Positions 24,272-33,144 of a DNA stretch of 49,076 nt are shown here, in pieces; positions within the stretch are counted from its first letter, which is position 1; each line of letters starts with the position of its first letter. A program made the position numbers and the translations under genes. The stretch is from Nostoc sp. JL34. Its GTDB lineage: Bacteria; Cyanobacteriota; Cyanobacteriia; Cyanobacteriales; Nostocaceae. A model generated the notes under the pieces. It worked only from the letters and a program-made list of their open reading frames with translations. It did not search any database and was not told the DNA's origin. The stretch is from contig NZ_JABXKQ010000052.1 of the NCBI RefSeq assembly GCF_017114945.1, positions 1 through 49,076 on the forward strand, given 5' to 3'.

Positions 24272-27262
24272 ATGAATAATTTTACTGCTCGGAAAAATCC
24301 TTATATCATCGGTCGTCCAATCCATGAACCGGAAAAGTTTTTTGGACGAGAAACTCTATTCCAGTTTATTGAAGATAGTCTTAACGCTGATACAAAAATT
24401 ATCCTGTTGCACGCTCAACGACGTATTGGTATATCGTCTGTGCTTCAGCAGATTCCTCACAAAGTTGTTCAAGAGAAATTTGTCTTTGTTCTTTTTGATT
24501 TGCAAGGCCACAGTGAATCTTCTCTGAGCGATGTATTGTTTAATCTCGCAGAAGAAATCGCATCTCAACTAGAGCTAGATTCCGATATCGTCACACCTTC
24601 TTACGATGAACAATTAAAAAATAATCCTGATATATTTTATCAGGATTTTCTACCAAAAGTTTATCAAGAATTAGGTGATAAAAATTTAGTGCTATTGCTG
24701 GATGAATTTGATATTATCAGTAGCGATGATGGCATATTAAATCAAGGTAATAATTTTTTTAGATATTTACAGTCCCTTTTAAACAAACAAAAAAAACTAT
24801 TTATTATTCCAGTAGTAGGGCGGTCTAAAGATGATTTGGAAAACTTGCTTGATTTATTCAACCGTCCGCCATATCAAGAAGTTGGTTTCCTTGATGAGCT
24901 AAGTGCGAGACAACTGATTACTAAACCAGCGCAAGGTATGCTGGAGTATCAGGAGGATGCAATCAAGGCAATTTTGGAACTCTCATCAGGTCATCCCTAT
25001 TTTACCCAAGCTATCTGCTTTAATCTCTTTCTGCAAGCGAAAATTGCAGAAAATTGTATAGTTACTCGTTCTGATGTCGAAGGCATTATAGATAAGACAA
25101 TTGAAAGTGCTACAGGTGGACTAGCATGGTTTTGGGATGGACTATCTATTTCTGAGCAAGTAGTATTTTCAGCAGTAGCAGAGACTCAAAAAATAGCTAT
25201 AGAGCAAAAGCAATCTTTTCCAGAAGACCCATTAACGCTGCTACAAAAATATGGAGTTATTCCGACAGAGGATCTGCTTAAAGCTGCTAAAAAGCTAATA
25301 GCAGATGGGTTTATAGATGATACAAAGCGCAGAGTCAACATTGAATTAGTTCGCCGTTGGCTAATTGAACTTCACCCACTACAAAAAACAATATGGAAAC
25401 TAGAAGAACTTCAAAAAAAAGCAATTAATATAATTGAACAAGAAGCAATAAAACTAGATAAAAATGGAAAAAAACAGGATAATATCGACTGTTATGAGGA
25501 AATTTTAAAACTCAATCCCAATCACTTCAGTACTCTACCTGTTTTAGCTCAGAGATATTTGGAGATTGGCAATTTTAACAAAGCCTTGGAACTATATCAG
25601 CGAGACTACCAATTAGATGCTATACGTAATAAAGAAGGACTTTTACTAGCGCTAGAAAATTATGGGAACGATTTGATCAGCCAGAGAGAATTTGCAAAAG
25701 CAAGAACTCAGTTTGAAGAAGCTTTAAAAATTGAGCCAGACAGAGTATCAGCAAAATATAAACTCAGAGAAATTGAAGCTGAAATTTCTCAACAACAACA
25801 GCTAGACAGAAAAGCTGAAATTTCTCAACAACAGTTAGAAAACCTACCAGAACACGCACCAAAAACTTCTATTAGTCAACAAGTTCTATTAGGGGCAATT
25901 GCGGTAGGAACTATTGCGCTTTTGGTTGGTGGTATCGGTATTTATCAATCTTTCACTTCCTGTTCTGGGGGTCAGCAGAAAGTCTATGCTAGTTGTGTTT
26001 CAAATCCGACGATTACATCAATTCCGAATAATATTCAGAGTAATATTAGTCGTGGCGATCGCGCTTTCTTTTTCACTATCCCCAACACTTCCCGCGACCA
26101 AGGTATAGAGGCATTTAAAGAAGGTAATTACCCCCAAGCTGTTGAGTTATTTCAAAAGGCTGTAAAGTATAATCGCAACGATCCAGAAGTACTGATTTAC
26201 TATAATAACACAAAAGCTCGTGAAAAAGGTAATCCATTAACTTTGGCAGTGGTCGTACCCGTAGACAATCCACAATACATAGCTCAAGAAATGCTGCGTG
26301 GAGTCGCACAAGCACAAAATCAATTTAATATTAATAAGGGCTTCAGTGGTCAATTATTAGAAGTTGCTATTGCTAATGATGCTAATAACCCAGAGCAAGC
26401 TAAACAAATAGCTCAACAACTAGTTAACGATGAATCTGTATTAGGAGTAATCGGCCATAATACTAGCGATGCCACACAAGCTGCTCTTTATATATACAAA
26501 CGAGCAGATATACCTGTTATCTCTCCTACCAGTGGCAGTAATGCCCTAGAGGGTAATGTTTTCTTTAGAACAGTCCCTTCAAACGCTGCATCTAGTGAGA
26601 AATTAGCGAAATATGCTATCAACTCAGGGTTAAAAAAAGTTGTAATTTTTTATAATCCCAAAAGTGAATATAGCAACAGTTTGATGGAAGAGTTTAAAAG
26701 TAACTTTAAAGGTCAAATTATTCGCCAGATAGATTTGACAGATCCGACACTGAATATCAAGCAAGAGCTTAAAGATAGTGCATCTCAACAGGTGCAGGCA
26801 GTTATGTTGTTCCCAGATGCAGAACATATTTCTACAGCACTCGAAATTGCGAAAGTGAATGCAAATTATAACTTAGGGCTAAAGCTGTTAGGTGGGAGTA
26901 CTCTGTACAATCAGAAAACATTACAAGATAGTAGAAATGCTGTTGAAGGTTTAGTTATAACAGTACCTTGGTTTAGCAAAGCACGACAAGCAAAAAATTT
27001 TTCCAAGGCTGCACAGCAACTATGGGGAGGATCAGTTAGTTGGCGCACAGCTACTAGTTATGATGCTACTCAGGCTATTCTGAAAGCAATTAAAGTATCG
27101 TTTCCTAATCCCTCTAGAGAAACTATTCTACAAAAATTACCACAGGTAAATCTTTCTACAAGAGAAACTTCGGGGGATCTACTCCAGTTTCAAAATAGAG
27201 AACGTCAGAGTCAACCTATCCTAGTTAAAGTTGAAAAGGGTCAGTTTCGGATATTGCAGTAG
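24272..27262 (+). CDS. tandem paralogue of the NTPase-TPR-TM-binding protein fusion; P-loop Lys replaced by Ile
   Basis: 996 residues from ATG 24272 (MNNFTARKNPYIIGRPI). An upstream in-frame start at 24200 would overlap the previous gene and add an unlikely basic tail. It is collinear with the preceding protein: NTPase (1-380), TPR (about 395-515), a Gln-rich linker (EISQQQQLDRKAEISQQQ), a membrane helix near 555 and a periplasmic binding domain (from about 655 to the end). The P-loop is HAQRRIGISS. The two hits are the first Gly to Ala and the catalytic Lys to Ile (ATA, 24431-24433). Walker B (NLVLLLDEFDII) is intact. The domain is therefore probably a pseudo-NTPase that works with the intact neighbour. 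Stretches around the membrane helix are nearly identical in DNA, suggesting recent duplication or gene conversion. Confidence 0.88.
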   Translation: MNNFTARKNPYIIGRPIHEPEKFFGRETLFQFIEDSLNADTKIILLHAQRRIGISSVLQQIPHKVVQEKFVFVLFDLQGHSESSLSDVLFNLAEEIASQLELDSDIVTPSYDEQLKNNPDIFYQDFLPKVYQELGDKNLVLLLDEFDIISSDDGILNQGNNFFRYLQSLLNKQKKLFIIPVVGRSKDDLENLLDLFNRPPYQEVGFLDELSARQLITKPAQGMLEYQEDAIKAILELSSGHPYFTQAICFNLFLQAKIAENCIVTRSDVEGIIDKTIESATGGLAWFWDGLSISEQVVFSAVAETQKIAIEQKQSFPEDPLTLLQKYGVIPTEDLLKAAKKLIADGFIDDTKRRVNIELVRRWLIELHPLQKTIWKLEELQKKAINIIEQEAIKLDKNGKKQDNIDCYEEILKLNPNHFSTLPVLAQRYLEIGNFNKALELYQRDYQLDAIRNKEGLLLALENYGNDLISQREFAKARTQFEEALKIEPDRVSAKYKLREIEAEISQQQQLDRKAEISQQQLENLPEHAPKTSISQQVLLGAIAVGTIALLVGGIGIYQSFTSCSGGQQKVYASCVSNPTITSIPNNIQSNISRGDRAFFFTIPNTSRDQGIEAFKEGNYPQAVELFQKAVKYNRNDPEVLIYYNNTKAREKGNPLTLAVVVPVDNPQYIAQEMLRGVAQAQNQFNINKGFSGQLLEVAIANDANNPEQAKQIAQQLVNDESVLGVIGHNTSDATQAALYIYKRADIPVISPTSGSNALEGNVFFRTVPSNAASSEKLAKYAINSGLKKVVIFYNPKSEYSNSLMEEFKSNFKGQIIRQIDLTDPTLNIKQELKDSASQQVQAVMLFPDAEHISTALEIAKVNANYNLGLKLLGGSTLYNQKTLQDSRNAVEGLVITVPWFSKARQAKNFSKAAQQLWGGSVSWRTATSYDATQAILKAIKVSFPNPSRETILQKLPQVNLSTRETSGDLLQFQNRERQSQPILVKVEKGQFRILQ

Positions 27263-27321
27263 ATCAAAGTTATTGCCAACGATACACCTAATATCAGGTT
27301 CGGTTAAATACTTGTAACATT

Positions 27322-27402
27322 TGTAGGTTGGGTTGAGGAACGAAACCCAACGCTTGATCCTTGTTCATGTTGGGTTTCACTGCCGTTCAACCCAACATAC
27401 AT
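27322..27402. repeat. dispersed palindromic repeat (gttgggttt family)
   Basis: About 80 bp. tgtaggttgggttgaggaac at the left mirrors gttcaacccaacatacat at the right, with internal copies of aaacccaac and gttgggttt forming smaller stems. It lies 60 bp after the NTPase-receptor operon and may also terminate it. The rest of the 412-bp gap to 27674 shows no credible gene; a short minus-strand frame there lacks protein-like features. Confidence 0.55.
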
Positions 27403-27674
27403 TGATAAGTTTTATTATAATCCTGTTAACCATAGCTTCCCGCCTTACTGCTGCGGTACTGAGCCACCCAGTTCCGCAAGCAAATCGAATTGGGGGAAAC
27501 TTCTTGGTAAACTGGGATTTTCCAGTGGAGGGAGAACCAAGTTTGCAGCAATTGTAATTATTTTCCCATAGAGGAACTAGGCGGGCGAGTAAATGCCGTT
27601 TAATCTCTGTTTCCAAGGTGGTAGGTTCTAAACCTGCTGACCAAATTAAGACAATTACGAATTATGAATGACCA

Positions 27675-29438
27675 TTAACTGCGTTGCCAAATTTTAATTG
27701 TCTTATCCAAACTCCCGCTGACTAACATCTCGCCGGAAGCTGTGAAGGCTAATGCTGTGACGATATTCCCATGACCTGTAAACGTACCCAGTAATTCCCC
27801 AGTTTGGAGATGCCACAACTTGATAGTTTTATCAGCACTACCGCTGGCGATAATTTGTCCATCGGGACTTAAAGCGATCGCATATACTCTATCTCTATGT
27901 CCTTTAAGGGTATGAAGTAATTCCCCAGTCTCCAATTGCCAAACTTTAATCGTTTGATCCCAGCTACCACTCACCAGCAGTTTCCCATCTGCACTGATTG
28001 CTAAGGAACAAACGATGTGGGAATGACCCATGAGGGTATGCAGCGGTTGTGCATCTTTTAAACTTTTGATCCCCGTCTGGGGTGAGGTGCGCCAAACTTT
28101 GATTTTGCGATAGCTACCTGTCACCAGAGTTTCGCCGTCTCGACTCAAAACCAGAGAATGAGCAGCTGTATCATCTAAAGAAAGTGCGATCGCTACCTGA
28201 CGTTGCATCAAATCCCAAAACAGAATTTTTCTGTCATCTCCGCCTGTCGCTAACATTCTGCCATCTGGGGTGAAGGCAGCACACCGCACTACCCCATTAT
28301 GTTTGTGCAAAATATCTATCAAGTCTAAAGCGCCTACGTGCCAAAGCTTAATTGTCGAATCTGCACCGCAACTCACTAAAGTCTGTCCATCGGAACTAAA
28401 AGCCAGGGAATTCACTTCATCCACCAGCCCAGATATCACCCAAGGATACTCTGATAATGTCTCTATTAATTCACCCTTGCTCAAATCCCAGAGCTTCGTT
28501 TCTCCCCGACTACCACTTGCCAATATGGGTAAGGCTTTGCCATTTTTACACCCAGAACTGAAAGCTAGGCAATTAATGCCTCTGGTGTGTCCTTGCAAAG
28601 TCTGCCAGCATTCCCAGTCACCGACTATATCCTTGAGGTAATGCTCTGATGGTAGAGTCTGTATTGTATCTGCGATCGCTCTCTCATTAGTTACTGGCGA
28701 CGGATCTTTTTTACCCATAAGTGATTCTAAATACCAACTCAACCCCCCTGCATATAACAAATTACTGGGAGTGACATACAGTTTTGGTTCGCTAAATTCC
28801 AGTTGATTTGTAGGTAAAAAGCCTGTTATTATGCTTTGTCTCTCGTAACCTAAATTACCTGTAGATGGATAAAATAAACAGAGAAAAATTAATACTTGGT
28901 GATTTTTTAAATCTTCTTGAGTAACCGACCACCTAATTTTGTCTTTCTTAATACCATTAAAACTTTCTCCATCAGCTACATAAACTTGAACACTTAGCTG
29001 AGGATGATCTTTGAGTATATAAGGAAATTTACTTTCGCCACATAAATTTCCCTCATCATCTAAAATCATATTTTGTAAGGTATCTTGTGACACCTTTTTT
29101 ACTAATTTTCCCAACCGTTCAGTCATTACCCGATCAACAATATACTCCCGCAAAAGATAATCTTGGGCTTGTTGTTGGAAGTATTTAGGAAAAGGTATCG
29201 TCCAATCAGGAGGCTCAGGATATTCAGGCGGGGTAGGCGGCGGATTTCTGGCGAGAACTTCTGCTTGTTGGCGAGAAAGTTCTTGGAGTTTTGCCAAAGG
29301 CTCACCCCAAAAGGCCATAACTTCAGTGTGACAACCTTTTACTTGACTTTCCAGCAAAGATAAGTCGTAAGTTTTAGGTTTTTTCACACGTTGAAGGAAA
29401 TCAGTTTGTTGAGCTTTCAGTAAGCTAATCCAATCCAT
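27675..29438 (-). CDS. WD40-repeat protein with uncharacterised N-terminal domain
   Basis: 587 residues from MDWISLLKAQQ. Residues 1-270 form a domain I do not recognise, with a Pro-rich segment (RNPPPTPPEYPEPPDWTIPF) at about 65-85. Residues 280-587 contain seven WD40 units, for example TLQGHTRGINCLAFSSG, LKGHRDRVYAIALSPDGQ and ASGSADKTIKLWHL. These should close a single seven-blade propeller. No kinase, protease or NTPase domain is fused. WD40 propellers are binding platforms, so the function depends on the N-terminal domain. It is convergent with the NTPase-receptor cluster; there is no evidence of a functional link. Confidence 0.85.
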   Translation of the reverse strand: MDWISLLKAQQTDFLQRVKKPKTYDLSLLESQVKGCHTEVMAFWGEPLAKLQELSRQQAEVLARNPPPTPPEYPEPPDWTIPFPKYFQQQAQDYLLREYIVDRVMTERLGKLVKKVSQDTLQNMILDDEGNLCGESKFPYILKDHPQLSVQVYVADGESFNGIKKDKIRWSVTQEDLKNHQVLIFLCLFYPSTGNLGYERQSIITGFLPTNQLEFSEPKLYVTPSNLLYAGGLSWYLESLMGKKDPSPVTNERAIADTIQTLPSEHYLKDIVGDWECWQTLQGHTRGINCLAFSSGCKNGKALPILASGSRGETKLWDLSKGELIETLSEYPWVISGLVDEVNSLAFSSDGQTLVSCGADSTIKLWHVGALDLIDILHKHNGVVRCAAFTPDGRMLATGGDDRKILFWDLMQRQVAIALSLDDTAAHSLVLSRDGETLVTGSYRKIKVWRTSPQTGIKSLKDAQPLHTLMGHSHIVCSLAISADGKLLVSGSWDQTIKVWQLETGELLHTLKGHRDRVYAIALSPDGQIIASGSADKTIKLWHLQTGELLGTFTGHGNIVTALAFTASGEMLVSGSLDKTIKIWQRS

Positions 29439-29949
29439 CTGCATTCCTGCGGCAAACTATTGCATACCTACGGTAAGCTATACCAATGCAATTACTCAAG
29501 TTTATAACCTTAGTTAATTAAAAATTCAGTAATGTTAGCAGTCTAATAAAACACAGCTATTAGCAGATGTTTCCGATCAAGAGACAGATGGATAGCACTT
29601 AGACATTTCATGAACTGATGCAGTTGAAGTATATAGAGTTAAATGATGTCTGTTAATTCTAACGAACATAGAGAAAGAGATACTGTTTCTAGAGAAACAG
29701 TTCTAGCTGCAAAGGAAAGTTGAATCTGAGACGGATTTCAAAGATGGGGTAACGTTAAGTCAACAAATACCCACACAAAAATAACCTAGTACAGCACGGC
29801 GAAAGTCAATCACCCATTCCAAATCAATGAAACCCTTGCAGTATAGGAATTACGAATTACGTTAGCGCAGCAATAGCAAGTCGGCGTATTTTTACAGAGA
29901 AGCAAGCTACGCTTTTAGCGTCTCGTAGAGAGCGTCATGACGAATTATT
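29439..29949. other. intergenic region with inserted palindromic repeat
   Basis: 511 bp. Most is AT-rich without genes. At 29852-29947 a repeat-like block rich in ctacgctttt-agcgtctcgtagagag sits between two acgaatta motifs (29852 and 29940), which look like the duplicated flanks of a small insertion. No promoter could be assigned. Confidence 0.4.
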
Positions 29950-30345
29950 TTAACCTTTGCGTTTTGGTTGTCTGGGTGTAGTACTGACATCAGAGGAGTT
30001 GCCAAAAGTATCCCTAGCTTCGATCTGTTTAATTTTCATTTGCAAGTTCAAGTCGTCACTGCTAACAATTGTTTCTAAATTCGCTAATCTCTGCTCTAGC
30101 AGTTCTATTTGCTGCTGTTGCAAATAGTTAGTTTTTGATTTTTGCTCATCAGAACGCCAAATAGCAACTGTACCAACAGCTGCGCCACCAATAGCAACTA
30201 AAGGAAGAATAGCACCGCTTCTAGTAACGGCTGACAGGGGGACACAAACTCCGAGAATGGCTACTGTAATTACCCAGATTCTTGTGGTGGCAGATAATCT
30301 GACATCTTGGTATTGTTCTAGATTTGTTTGAGATTTTTTAGCCAT
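29950..30345 (-). CDS. small membrane protein with C-terminal coiled coil
   Basis: 131 residues from MAKKSQTNLEQ; an ATG four codons upstream is less likely. Two adjacent membrane helices occur at about 23-45 (TRIWVITVAILGVCVPLSAV) and 48-64 (GAILPLVAIGGAAVGTVAIW). A Gln-rich coiled coil follows at about 74-110 (LQQQQIELLEQRLANLE). The tail is polar and basic. The family is unknown to me. The coiled coil should face the cytoplasm if the short loop is outside. Confidence 0.6.
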   Translation of the reverse strand: MAKKSQTNLEQYQDVRLSATTRIWVITVAILGVCVPLSAVTRSGAILPLVAIGGAAVGTVAIWRSDEQKSKTNYLQQQQIELLEQRLANLETIVSSDDLNLQMKIKQIEARDTFGNSSDVSTTPRQPKRKG

Positions 30346-30604
30346 AAGTAAATCCATTGAAAAGTTATTTGCTAGATTGACACAATTGCTTATTAAAATA
30401 CTTCCTACAATTGGGTTAAATATAATTACTTACTCATATTTTTGTAATTATAGTTACCCCGATATTTCAGACCACTAGATTTTGTTTGTTGTTTATCAAA
30501 ACTTATGTTCGTCACCAACCAGAAGCGTCTCAGTTATTCAAGCAACTATTAAGTGCTGCCAATCCTCTGATAAAATCCTTTGAGCGTAAGTAGTTAAGTT
30601 TATT

Positions 30605-31282
30605 ATGACAAGTGCATCTTATATTTTTCTGGCTGGGGCAAGTCGCGGTGTTGGTCGAGAAATTGCTCAATATCTGACAGCGCAACAGCTAAAGGTCAAA
30701 GCACTCCTGAGAACCGCAGCAGTTGCTGCTGAACTAGAAGGAATCGGTATTGAGGTAGTTCTGGGAGATGCCTTAAATGTTGGCGATGTAGAACATGCCA
30801 TCCAGACAGATGAACCTATTCACACCGTTATTAGTACAATTGGCGGTTTACCATCAGATGTAGAAAGACCGGATTACCCTGGTAATAGAAATCTGATCGA
30901 TGCAGCAGTTAAAGCTGGTGTGCAAAAGTTTATTCTTGTATCTTCCATTGGTGCTGGCAATAGTGTTGTTGCTGCGTCACCCCAAGTTTTAGCAGTACTG
31001 GGAAAAGTTTTAGCTGAGAAAGACAAAGCTGAACAACACTTAATTGCCAGTGGACTTACCTATACAATCATCCGTCCTGGTGGACTCAAGTCAGAACCAG
31101 CAACGGGTAATGGCGTTTTGACTGAAGATCCGCACATTATTGGTAGCATCAATCGTGCAGATGTCGCGCAGTTAGTTGGTCGCAGTTTAAATAGCGATCG
31201 CGCCAATAATAAAATCTTGTCAGCCGTAGACCGAAATATGCTGTTTGGACAAAGAGAATTTGCCGAATTTACTTTGGAGTAA
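30605..31282 (+). CDS. atypical SDR / NAD(P)-binding protein (NmrA-like)
   Basis: 225 residues. The Rossmann motif is GASRGVGREIAQYL at about 11-24. GDALNVGDVEHAI and ISTIGG follow in the usual places, then LVSSIGAG and a late IIRPGGLKSEP, as in the atypical SDR-5 group. No YxxxK is present, also typical of that group. It could be a redox-sensing NAD(P)H-binding protein or an oxidoreductase; the substrate is not readable. Its stop lies one base from the stop of the convergent Rieske oxygenase gene, so the two transcripts must overlap. Confidence 0.85.
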   Translation: MTSASYIFLAGASRGVGREIAQYLTAQQLKVKALLRTAAVAAELEGIGIEVVLGDALNVGDVEHAIQTDEPIHTVISTIGGLPSDVERPDYPGNRNLIDAAVKAGVQKFILVSSIGAGNSVVAASPQVLAVLGKVLAEKDKAEQHLIASGLTYTIIRPGGLKSEPATGNGVLTEDPHIIGSINRADVAQLVGRSLNSDRANNKILSAVDRNMLFGQREFAEFTLE

Positions 31283-31283
31283 T

Positions 31284-32336
31284 TTAAGCCCGCCAGCGGA
31301 GTATTTGACCCTTGACAGGATTCACAAATTCTCGTCTTTCAGCGACAGATCGAGCATACTCCCGCTTCAACTGGTAATACCACTGTGCCTGCATATCTGA
31401 GTCTTTAATCAGCCGCAGCACAGGATTATATTTCAAACCAATCTGTTGTTTTTCTACAACCGTTCGGTCTTGGCCAATGAAAGTCCGCGCCAGCACATGT
31501 AACAGTGGCTTAACAAATCCCACCCAAGGAAGTGTCCAGTAAAGAGCAAAAGTTACCTCAGTTTCTGTGTCTGAAATCGGTGTAACTGCTGTCAAATTAA
31601 CGACTCGATGATTACCAATGGTGGTTTCTTCGATTCTGACTCCAGGTAAACGAAAGGAAATCTCCGTTTCTGGCACACCACCGCCAATCAGCCAGTATAA
31701 TCGACCCCCATTCGCTGGTAATCGGTGTCGTCGCATTGTAAAGCCGTAGGGCGAAGCATCAAATTGCTTTACTTCCTCGTGCAATTGCTCATTTCGCCAC
31801 CACCAAGCACGATGAACGTAGGGTGAATGAGCCGGGTCCATCAGACCTACTACTGCATGATCTATAAAACAGGGGAATTTTACCACCTCTACGAACTGGT
31901 GCGATCGCTCATCAAAGCCAGGAATTACCGGAATTTCCATCTCGGAAGCCGGTTGAGGGTTATCGGGATCGGCCATATATATCCAGATATTCCCTTGGGC
32001 TTCACGAACACTATATGACTGCACATCAAAGCGACTCAAATCTATTTGCTGCTCCTCGACAAGAGAAGGTATGGCAGTACAGCGCCCAGCGGAGTTAAAG
32101 CGCCAACCGTGGTAACAGCATTCAACTTCCTGCCCATTGAACCTACCACAACTCAAGGGGACACCACGATGGGGACAAATGTCTGTCATCGCAGACACTT
32201 TGCCATCCTGATCGCGAACTAACAGCACCGGTTCTCCTAAGAAAATGCGGCTGATCATCATACCTGGCTTGATTTGATTGCTAGGCAAAGCATAGTACCA
32301 GGTATTACGTAATACAAAATTATCGTTATTTTTCAT
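31284..32336 (-). CDS. Rieske non-heme iron oxygenase (aromatic ring-hydroxylating / PaO-like)
   Basis: 350 residues from MKNNDNFVLRN. The Rieske centre is CPHRG (C54, H56) and CCYHGW (C73, H76). The catalytic mononuclear iron site is in MDPAHSPYVHRAWW (Asp and two His). C-terminal helices are hydrophobic (TLPWVGFVKPLLHVLARTF), recalling the membrane-associated pheophorbide a oxygenase/Tic55/vanillate demethylase group. It probably hydroxylates or demethylates an aromatic or tetrapyrrole substrate with electrons from ferredoxin. The substrate is not known. Confidence 0.9.
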   Translation of the reverse strand: MKNNDNFVLRNTWYYALPSNQIKPGMMISRIFLGEPVLLVRDQDGKVSAMTDICPHRGVPLSCGRFNGQEVECCYHGWRFNSAGRCTAIPSLVEEQQIDLSRFDVQSYSVREAQGNIWIYMADPDNPQPASEMEIPVIPGFDERSHQFVEVVKFPCFIDHAVVGLMDPAHSPYVHRAWWWRNEQLHEEVKQFDASPYGFTMRRHRLPANGGRLYWLIGGGVPETEISFRLPGVRIEETTIGNHRVVNLTAVTPISDTETEVTFALYWTLPWVGFVKPLLHVLARTFIGQDRTVVEKQQIGLKYNPVLRLIKDSDMQAQWYYQLKREYARSVAERREFVNPVKGQILRWRA

Positions 32337-32405
32337 CACTAATACCAAATTGAGATAGATAGTATGTTGGACATTACTGGAACAGACTTTTGGTAAAGAT
32401 GTTTA

Positions 32406-32436
32406 ATCTAAAATCCAAAATCTAAAATCCAAAATT
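32406..32436. repeat. short tandem repeat (taaaatccaaaa type)
   Basis: Units of the form tctaaaatccaaaa repeat in the spacer upstream of the Rieske gene. The wider block is bordered by ataccaaatt (32342-32351) and aattggtata (32434-32443), an imperfect inverted pair. This matches short tandemly repeated sequences common in heterocystous cyanobacteria. No gene is seen in 32337-32620. Confidence 0.5.
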
Positions 32437-32620
32437 GGTATAACTGCGTCTACCTTTAACACAACGAAAGTTCTGGTTTGGGGAAAAGAAAGTTATGCTG
32501 GAAAACATTATTTCAGGTTTTTAATTGCTGGAGGTAAAATCAACTGATACATTTTTTGGTCATGTTCGTAATTCTCTCAGATTTAAGTTTTTCTAGGAGG
32601 CTCGCAGGTGTGAAGTTGGA

Positions 32621-33058
32621 TTATTCACCAGATATTTGTACAAATACCGTTCTTTTACGTGGGCCATCCAACTCAAAAAACAACACAGATTGCCAGGTTC
32701 CCAAAGCTAATTTACCATCCACAATGGGAATTATCTCACTAGTGGTCAGCATCATTGCCATTAAATGAGAGTGAGCATTAATCGGCTCATCTTCCGGGAC
32801 ATCTCTTAAATGCAAATCATTATGCAAATAGCTGTCTGATTCCGGTGCTAGTTTTTGCAAGAATACTTTTATATCTTCTAATAATCTGACTTCATTTTCG
32901 TTGATAGCTAACGCTGTTGTCGTGTGTCGAGAAAATACTAAAACTTGTCCATTTTTAATTGATGTTGAGGCAATAAAATCTTGAATTTGTAGGGTGATAT
33001 TATGAATATTAATTTTTGGTTCAGTTTCAATTTCAATTAACTTATTAATAATTGGCAT
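32621..33058 (-). CDS. yjbQ: YjbQ / UPF0047 family protein
   Basis: 145 residues, the usual family size. The conserved signatures are all present: VFSRHTTTALAINENE, LHNDLHLRDVPEDEPINAHSH and LALGTWQSVLFFELDGPRKR. The His and Asp/Glu residues in these motifs form the family's active pocket. Members have weak thiamin phosphate synthase activity and are often called secondary thiamine-phosphate synthase; the physiological role is uncertain. No operon partner; the aminotransferase gene lies upstream on the same strand. Confidence 0.92.
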   Translation of the reverse strand: MPIINKLIEIETEPKINIHNITLQIQDFIASTSIKNGQVLVFSRHTTTALAINENEVRLLEDIKVFLQKLAPESDSYLHNDLHLRDVPEDEPINAHSHLMAMMLTTSEIIPIVDGKLALGTWQSVLFFELDGPRKRTVFVQISGE

Positions 33059-33144
33059 CTCTTGAATTTTATCTTTGGGATTGCAGATTAGGTATGCTAA
33101 TACAGCTTAACGCCTTCTGGAAGGAGACAGGAATTGGATGACTC

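Noticed and set aside
27377..27616. 79-codon minus-strand frame downstream of the NTPase cluster
   Set aside because: It runs into the palindromic repeat, has no family features and no ribosome-binding site.
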